From Methylovulum sp. (GTDB lineage Bacteria; Pseudomonadota; Gammaproteobacteria; Methylococcales; Methylomonadaceae), in assembly GCA_030653435.1 (NCBI GenBank), contig JAURZI010000023.1, positions 24,317-88,316 on the forward strand: DNA of 64,000 bases, given 5' to 3'. Position 1 is the first letter of the stretch. Every line of letters starts with the position of its first letter. The notes beneath the pieces were generated by a model. It saw only the letters and a program-made list of their open reading frames with translations, did not search any database and was not told the origin of the DNA. The translations under genes were made by a program, and so were the position numbers. Below, one piece after another: positions 59,409-64,000 of this stretch.

Positions 59409-60840
59409 GCCCGAAACAGTCTGGATCATAGATGACGATAAATCCATCCGCTGGGTTGTTGAAAAAGCCCTGCAAAAAGCCGCAATCGACACCCGCAGCT
59501 TTTCCGGCGCCAAGGAATTGTTGAGCGCTTTACAGGATGGCATCCCTGACGCCTTGATCACGGATATCCGCATGCCCGGCATAGATGGCCTGGAGCTCTT
59601 GGAAAAAGTCCAGATCAGCCATCCTGAGCTGCCGGTTATTGTCATGACGGCACACTCCGATCTTGAAAGCGCAGTCTCGGCTTTTCATGGCGGCGCCTTT
59701 GAATACCTGCCTAAACCATTTGATATTAAAGAAGTCGTTGATCTGGCCCATCGCGCCTGTATCCACGGCAGGCAACAGCAGGAACGGGCCCGCGCCGCAC
59801 AAACCGCAGGCATGCACGGCGAAGAACTCGTCGCATTGGAAACCACGCCGGAAATTATCGGTGCGGCGCCGGCCATGCAGGAAGTTTTCCGCGCGATAGG
59901 GCGGCTGGCCCGGTCACATATCACCGTATTGATTAACGGCGAATCCGGCACCGGCAAAGAACTGGTCGCCAAAGCCCTGCACCGCCACAGCCCCAGGGCT
60001 AAAAATCCGTTTATCGCATTAAACATGGCCGCCATACCTAAGGATCTGATGGAATCGGAGCTGTTCGGCCATGAAAAAGGGGCATTTACCGGCGCAGCGA
60101 CGCGGCGTTCGGGACGTTTTGAACAAGCCAATGGCGGCACATTGTTCCTTGATGAAATCGGCGATATGCCTGCGGAACTGCAAACCAGGCTGTTAAGGGT
60201 GCTGGCCGACGGCGAATTCTATCCGGTAGGCGGGCACGCATCCATCAAGGTCGATGTTCGCATTATTGCCGCTACCCACCAAAATCTTGAAACCCTGGTC
60301 GATCAGGGACGTTTTCGCGAAGACTTGTTTCACCGCTTAAATGTCATCCGCATCCACATCCCGCCTTTGCGTGACCGCAAACAGGATATCCCGTTACTGC
60401 TGCGCCATTTTTTAAATCAGGCCGCCGCCGAACTCAACACCGAAATCAAAACCTTAAAGCCGGACGTGGAAGCATTTTTAAGCACCCTGGAATGGCCTGG
60501 GAACGTACGACAATTGGAAAACAGTTGCCGTTGGTTGACAGTAATGGCGTCAGGCAGGGAAATTCATTTGCACGATCTACCGCCCGAATTGCTCAACACG
60601 CCGATAGAAAAAAACGCTCCCGGCGCAGACTGGGAATCATTGCTACGAATCTGGATAGACCAGCAACTCTTGAGCAAGGAAAGTGAAGTGGCCAAACACA
60701 CGATCCCTACCGTGGAAACCATTTTAATTAAATCGGCATTGAACTTTACCCACGGCAAACGCCATGAAGCCGCAATTTTACTGGGCTATGGCCGAAACAC
60801 ACTAACCCGTAAAATAAAGGAACTGGGGATAGAGGAATAA
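59401..60840 (+). CDS. ntrC: NtrC, sigma-54-dependent response regulator
   Basis: This 479-residue regulator has a receiver domain (phosphorylated Asp near 55, in LITDIRMPG; conserved Lys in LPKPFD near 105), an AAA+ domain (Walker A GESGTGKE near 180, sigma-54 contact GAFTGA near 227-232, Walker B DEIGD near 251), and a C-terminal Fis-type helix-turn-helix (KRHEAAILLGYGRNTLTRKIKELGI). It activates sigma-54 promoters under nitrogen limitation. It is close to the nir genes, but the link is positional. Confidence 0.95.
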   Translation: MNKPETVWIIDDDKSIRWVVEKALQKAAIDTRSFSGAKELLSALQDGIPDALITDIRMPGIDGLELLEKVQISHPELPVIVMTAHSDLESAVSAFHGGAFEYLPKPFDIKEVVDLAHRACIHGRQQQERARAAQTAGMHGEELVALETTPEIIGAAPAMQEVFRAIGRLARSHITVLINGESGTGKELVAKALHRHSPRAKNPFIALNMAAIPKDLMESELFGHEKGAFTGAATRRSGRFEQANGGTLFLDEIGDMPAELQTRLLRVLADGEFYPVGGHASIKVDVRIIAATHQNLETLVDQGRFREDLFHRLNVIRIHIPPLRDRKQDIPLLLRHFLNQAAAELNTEIKTLKPDVEAFLSTLEWPGNVRQLENSCRWLTVMASGREIHLHDLPPELLNTPIEKNAPGADWESLLRIWIDQQLLSKESEVAKHTIPTVETILIKSALNFTHGKRHEAAILLGYGRNTLTRKIKELGIEE

Positions 60841-61009
60841 CTAAGCCTTCAACGGGTAAACTAGCCTAAAATCCGATTTATTCGTTACCGTACGATTGTT
60901 TCCGTTTCGTGCGGTGCGATCCGTTCCTTAAGGACAAGTTAGTCTGAAGCTTGTATGATTGGCGCCTTATAAACCGCTATCAAGCTTAACCCATCAGCCT
61001 CACGATTTT

Positions 61010-63829
61010 ATGAAAGTCCTCATTTACAACGAACTCAACCCCAAAACTATCCCTGGCTTTGCCAAACTGAAAAAGTACTTGGAAGACGATGACTTCAAGT
61101 CGGCGGAAGTCAAAAAAGTGGGGGACAATTTATATCGGGCGCGGCTTAACCAGCGTGACCGCCTGTTGTTTTCGATTTATCGCCATCAGGATGAAAGCTA
61201 TCTGCTGATGCTGGAATTCATCAAAAACCATGTTTATGAAGACTCGCGTTTTCTTCGTCAGGTCGGCCAGATTGATGAGGACAAGATTCCCGTCATCGCC
61301 AAGCCGGACGCGGCAACCGACAAACCGCTGGTTTACCTGAACCCCAACCACGGCACGTTCAATCTGCTCGATAAGATCATCTCATTCGATGACCGTCAGC
61401 AGTCCATTTATGATTTGCAACCGCCATTGATTGTCATCGGCTCGGCGGGCAGCGGCAAGACTGCGTTGACGCTGGAAAAAATGAAACACGCCATCGGCGA
61501 TGTGCTGTATGTCACGCAGTCAGCCTATCTGGTGAAGAACTCGCGCGATTTGTATTACGCCCACCATTACGACAACCCTGAGCAACAAGTTGATTTTTTG
61601 TCGTTTCAGGAGTTTTTGGAAAGCATCCGTGTGCCGGACGGCAAACCGATTAGCTTCCAGGCCTTCCAGCACTGGTTTAGCCGTTTTCGCCAAGGCAAAG
61701 CCATGAAAGATGCCCACAAGGTGTTTGAGGAGTTTCGCGGGGTCATCACCGGGCCTGCCACCGATAAAAGCTGGTTAAGCCGTGAGGATTATCTAAATCT
61801 GGGCGTTAAGGAGTCAATTTTTCTTGCGGAAGAACGTGAGGAAGTTTATGGCGTGTTTGAAAAATATCTGGCTTTTTTACAAGAACAGCGGCTTTATGAC
61901 AGCAATATCGTCAGTCACCAGTATTTACAGCACGTTCAGCCCTGTTATGATTTTGTTATCGTCGATGAAGTTCAGGATTTGACCAACATCCAGTTGTATC
62001 TGATTATGAAATCGTTGCGGCAGGTTTCGGATTTTATCTTGTGCGGCGATTCCAACCAGATTGTCCATCCCAACTTCTTTTCCTGGTCGAAGGTCAAAAG
62101 CCTGTTTTACAGGCAGGAAGACTTGCAATCGGCGGACGAGCTGATCCGCATTCTCAACACCAATTACCGTAATTCGCCGCAAGTCACCGACATTGCCAAC
62201 AAGATTTTAAAAATCAAAAACCAACGCTTCGGCTCGATCGACAAGGAAAGCCATTATCTGGTCGAAAGCAACGGCCATAACCAAGGCGAAGTGCTGTTTT
62301 TGCAAGACACAGCCGCCATCCGCGAGGAACTGGACTCCAAAACCCGTGCGTCAACACTGTTTGCGGTCATCGTTATGACCGTCGAACAAAAGCCCGCCGC
62401 GCAACAGCATTTCCGCACGCCACTGGTGTTCACCATTCAGGAAGCCAAGGGCCTGGAATATGAAAACATCATCCTCTATAATTTTTTAAGCCAGGAAGAA
62501 ACCCGTTACCGCGAAATTTGTAAAGGCGTAGTCGCCACCGATTTAGATCGGGACATTAAATATGCACGCGTCAAGGACAAGACAGACAAATCGCTGGAAG
62601 TGTACAAGTTTTACGTCAACGCCTTGTATGTCGCGCTGACGCGGGCGATCAAGAACCTGTACTGGATAGAAAGCAGCCCCAAGCAACCGTTATTGGACTT
62701 GGTCGGATTGCGTGACGCGCAGGTCAGTTTGCAGCTTGCCAGCCAAAATTCCAGCTTGGATGCGTGGCGGCAGGAAGCGCATAAACTCGAACTGCAAGGC
62801 AAACAGGAACAAGCCGAGCGCATCCGTAGCGAAATCCTCAAACAAAAAACACCGGATTGGCAGGTCATCACCAACACGGTGTTGCCGGATTTAAAACGGG
62901 CCGCATTGGAAGGCAATGACAAAAACGCCCGTATGACCTTGCTTGAATATGGCTTGGTATATGAAGACAGGGACATCATCATGGCTTTGCAAAAAACCGG
63001 GTTCAAGGCTGCCAAACAACCGGACAAAGCCTTGCAGATCATGCAACAAAAGCATTACGCCACTTACAGTTTTAAAAAACCGGATGCCGTGCTAAAGCAA
63101 ACCGACAGTTACGGTGCGGATTTCCGCAATGTCTTCAACCAAACCCCGCTGATGGTCGCCACCTGGCTGGGCAACACCGAAGTCATCAAAGCCTTGTTTG
63201 ACGTGGGTGCTGACACCGAAAAAGTCGATGGCAATGGCTTGACGGCTTTTCAAATCGCCCTGGCGCAAGCCGACCGTAGCGACGCTTACGCGAAAAAGAA
63301 ACTGGCCGACATCTACGACTTGCTGGAACCAAGCAGCCTTAGCATCCAAGTCGATGGTCGCTTGATTAAGCTCGACAAACACAGCATGGAGTTCTTCATG
63401 CTCAATCTGATGATTGCCCTGTTTTACCGCGTGATGCCGAAGAAAATGCGCTATCGTCTGGAAGGCTTCGCCACCCAGGACATTATTGCTGCCGTGCAAC
63501 ATATACCGTCAGGCATTCTGCCTGAACGCCGCAAAGTACGGGCCTATCTGTCGAGCATTTTGTCAAAAAATGAGGCCAGTAAAGACGATAAGGGTAACCG
63601 CAAGCTGTTTTATCGGGTACTGCGCGGTTATTACATTTTCAACCCAAAACTGGCGGTCAGGGTCGAGGGCGAGTGGGTGAACATTTATGATTTGCTGGTG
63701 ATAGACAGGCTGACACCGCAATACGATAACAGATGGGGCGACATGTACAATGAGCATGCCGAGAAGAACATGGCGGCCTGCAAAGATGTATTGAGGGAAT
63801 TGATAGCGGATTCGCTAGGGCGTTGTTGA
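61010..63829 (+). CDS. RelE-like / superfamily I helicase / ankyrin fusion protein
   Basis: This 939-residue protein starts at ATG 61010. Residues 1-95 resemble a RelE/ParE toxin fold (SAEVKKVGDNLYRARLNQRDRLLFSIYRH, then LLMLEFIKNHVYEDS). Then comes a UvrD/Rep-type helicase: Q-motif-like FDDRQQ (126-131), Walker A GSAGSGKT (144-151), Walker B DEVQD (319-323), NYRNSPQVTDIANKIL, TIQEAKGLEYENI and VALTRAIKNLYW. Near residue 700 is an ankyrin-like stretch (NQTPLMVATWLGNTEVIKALFDVGADTEKVDGNGLTAFQIAL), followed by an unassigned C-terminal region. A defence or DNA-transaction role is possible. No partner gene is visible. Confidence 0.75.
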   Translation: MKVLIYNELNPKTIPGFAKLKKYLEDDDFKSAEVKKVGDNLYRARLNQRDRLLFSIYRHQDESYLLMLEFIKNHVYEDSRFLRQVGQIDEDKIPVIAKPDAATDKPLVYLNPNHGTFNLLDKIISFDDRQQSIYDLQPPLIVIGSAGSGKTALTLEKMKHAIGDVLYVTQSAYLVKNSRDLYYAHHYDNPEQQVDFLSFQEFLESIRVPDGKPISFQAFQHWFSRFRQGKAMKDAHKVFEEFRGVITGPATDKSWLSREDYLNLGVKESIFLAEEREEVYGVFEKYLAFLQEQRLYDSNIVSHQYLQHVQPCYDFVIVDEVQDLTNIQLYLIMKSLRQVSDFILCGDSNQIVHPNFFSWSKVKSLFYRQEDLQSADELIRILNTNYRNSPQVTDIANKILKIKNQRFGSIDKESHYLVESNGHNQGEVLFLQDTAAIREELDSKTRASTLFAVIVMTVEQKPAAQQHFRTPLVFTIQEAKGLEYENIILYNFLSQEETRYREICKGVVATDLDRDIKYARVKDKTDKSLEVYKFYVNALYVALTRAIKNLYWIESSPKQPLLDLVGLRDAQVSLQLASQNSSLDAWRQEAHKLELQGKQEQAERIRSEILKQKTPDWQVITNTVLPDLKRAALEGNDKNARMTLLEYGLVYEDRDIIMALQKTGFKAAKQPDKALQIMQQKHYATYSFKKPDAVLKQTDSYGADFRNVFNQTPLMVATWLGNTEVIKALFDVGADTEKVDGNGLTAFQIALAQADRSDAYAKKKLADIYDLLEPSSLSIQVDGRLIKLDKHSMEFFMLNLMIALFYRVMPKKMRYRLEGFATQDIIAAVQHIPSGILPERRKVRAYLSSILSKNEASKDDKGNRKLFYRVLRGYYIFNPKLAVRVEGEWVNIYDLLVIDRLTPQYDNRWGDMYNEHAEKNMAACKDVLRELIADSLGRC

Positions 63830-63899
63830 ATAAGTCAAGTTGGCCAAAGCTACCTATTGAGCCGGGTGTGATTAAAAGTGTGGGGAATCCATAAAAATC

Positions 63900-63998
63900 C
63901 TACGCAGCCACTGCGGCAGACAAATTGTCCCAGTACCTTTCCCAATCACCATTAGCCCTCACAACACGCAGTGCCAGCATTGGCTGAACATTAGTCGC
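63900..63998 (-). CDS. Transposase C-terminus at the right edge
   Basis: Read on the minus strand from 63998, an open frame gives ATNVQPMLALRVVRANGDWE and then RYWDNLSAAVAA before a TAG stop at 63900. The pattern Q-x-M-L-x-L-R-x-V-x-x-x-G-D-W-x-x-x-W is typical of transposase C-termini (ISKra4-type is most like it). Only 32 residues are in the window, so neither the family nor completeness is certain. It lies 70 bp after the helicase fusion gene. Confidence 0.5.
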   Translation of the reverse strand, partial: ATNVQPMLALRVVRANGDWERYWDNLSAAVAA

Positions 63999-64000
63999 TT

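Overview
The window reads as a chromosomal stretch of a Gram-negative gammaproteobacterium. Evidence is outer-membrane machinery throughout (TonB-dependent receptor, porin-like barrel, Pqi and Mla-like lipid transport, many signal peptides and lipoboxes) plus NtrB/NtrC. A methylotroph-type gammaproteobacterium (Methylococcales) would fit the gene mix, but no diagnostic methane or methanol oxidation gene is present, so the genus is open. I found no rRNA, tRNA, CRISPR array or prophage.

Layout. (1) 0-3.3 kb, minus strand: dienelactone hydrolase-like protein, cytochrome b561-type protein, cytochrome c', and a Tat-exported Fe/Mn superoxide dismutase whose 3' end is cut by a ~160-bp insert of two perfect palindromes; the severed tail lies beyond the insert. 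(2) 3.3-9.3 kb, minus: tonB-exbB-exbD, a large TonB-dependent receptor and an SMP-30-like lactonase. (3) 9.9-18.3 kb: phytase-like esterase, delta-60/RTX protein, FAD/NAD(P)-binding protein and PhoD-like phosphatase. (4) 18.3-30.1 kb: a lipid-transport block with pqiA (split in two)-pqiB-pqiC, an Mla-like MCE system (permease-ATPase-MCE-lipoprotein) and an AsmA-family protein, interleaved with a YajD-like HNH protein and an EamA transporter. (5) 30.3-42.2 kb: DUF1003 protein, a small exported protein, a secreted phospholipase A2-like protein, a second RTX protein, a PBP-like/porin-like/GGDEF-EAL signalling trio and CorA. (6) 42.4-48.6 kb, minus: metallophosphoesterase, GMC (cholesterol-oxidase type) oxidoreductase, its small companion domain, an acetoacetate decarboxylase-like protein and an alpha/beta hydrolase, a probable lipid-oxidising cluster. 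(7) 48.8-51.1 kb: an APH-like/P-loop kinase fusion and a cupin. (8) 51.3-57.9 kb, plus strand: heme d1 / cytochrome cd1 cluster (cd1 protein, two small c-type cytochromes, nirF, nirD, nirL, nirG, nirH), interrupted by a decayed nuclease gene, an intact toxin-antitoxin pair and a DUF2380 protein. (9) 58.3-60.8 kb: ntrB-ntrC with an NtrC-type site upstream. (10) 61.0-63.8 kb: a RelE-like/superfamily I helicase/ankyrin fusion, then the C-terminus of a transposase at the right edge.

Main points for a second look: the superoxide dismutase split by palindromes whose arms differ by compensatory changes; the nir cluster that makes heme d1 precursors yet has no nirJ or nirE nearby and carries an accessory insertion; the toxin-like/helicase/ankyrin fusion; the secreted PLA2-like protein; and the GMC oxidase/decarboxylase/hydrolase cluster. 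Functions are assigned by recognising motifs by eye; no database search was run.
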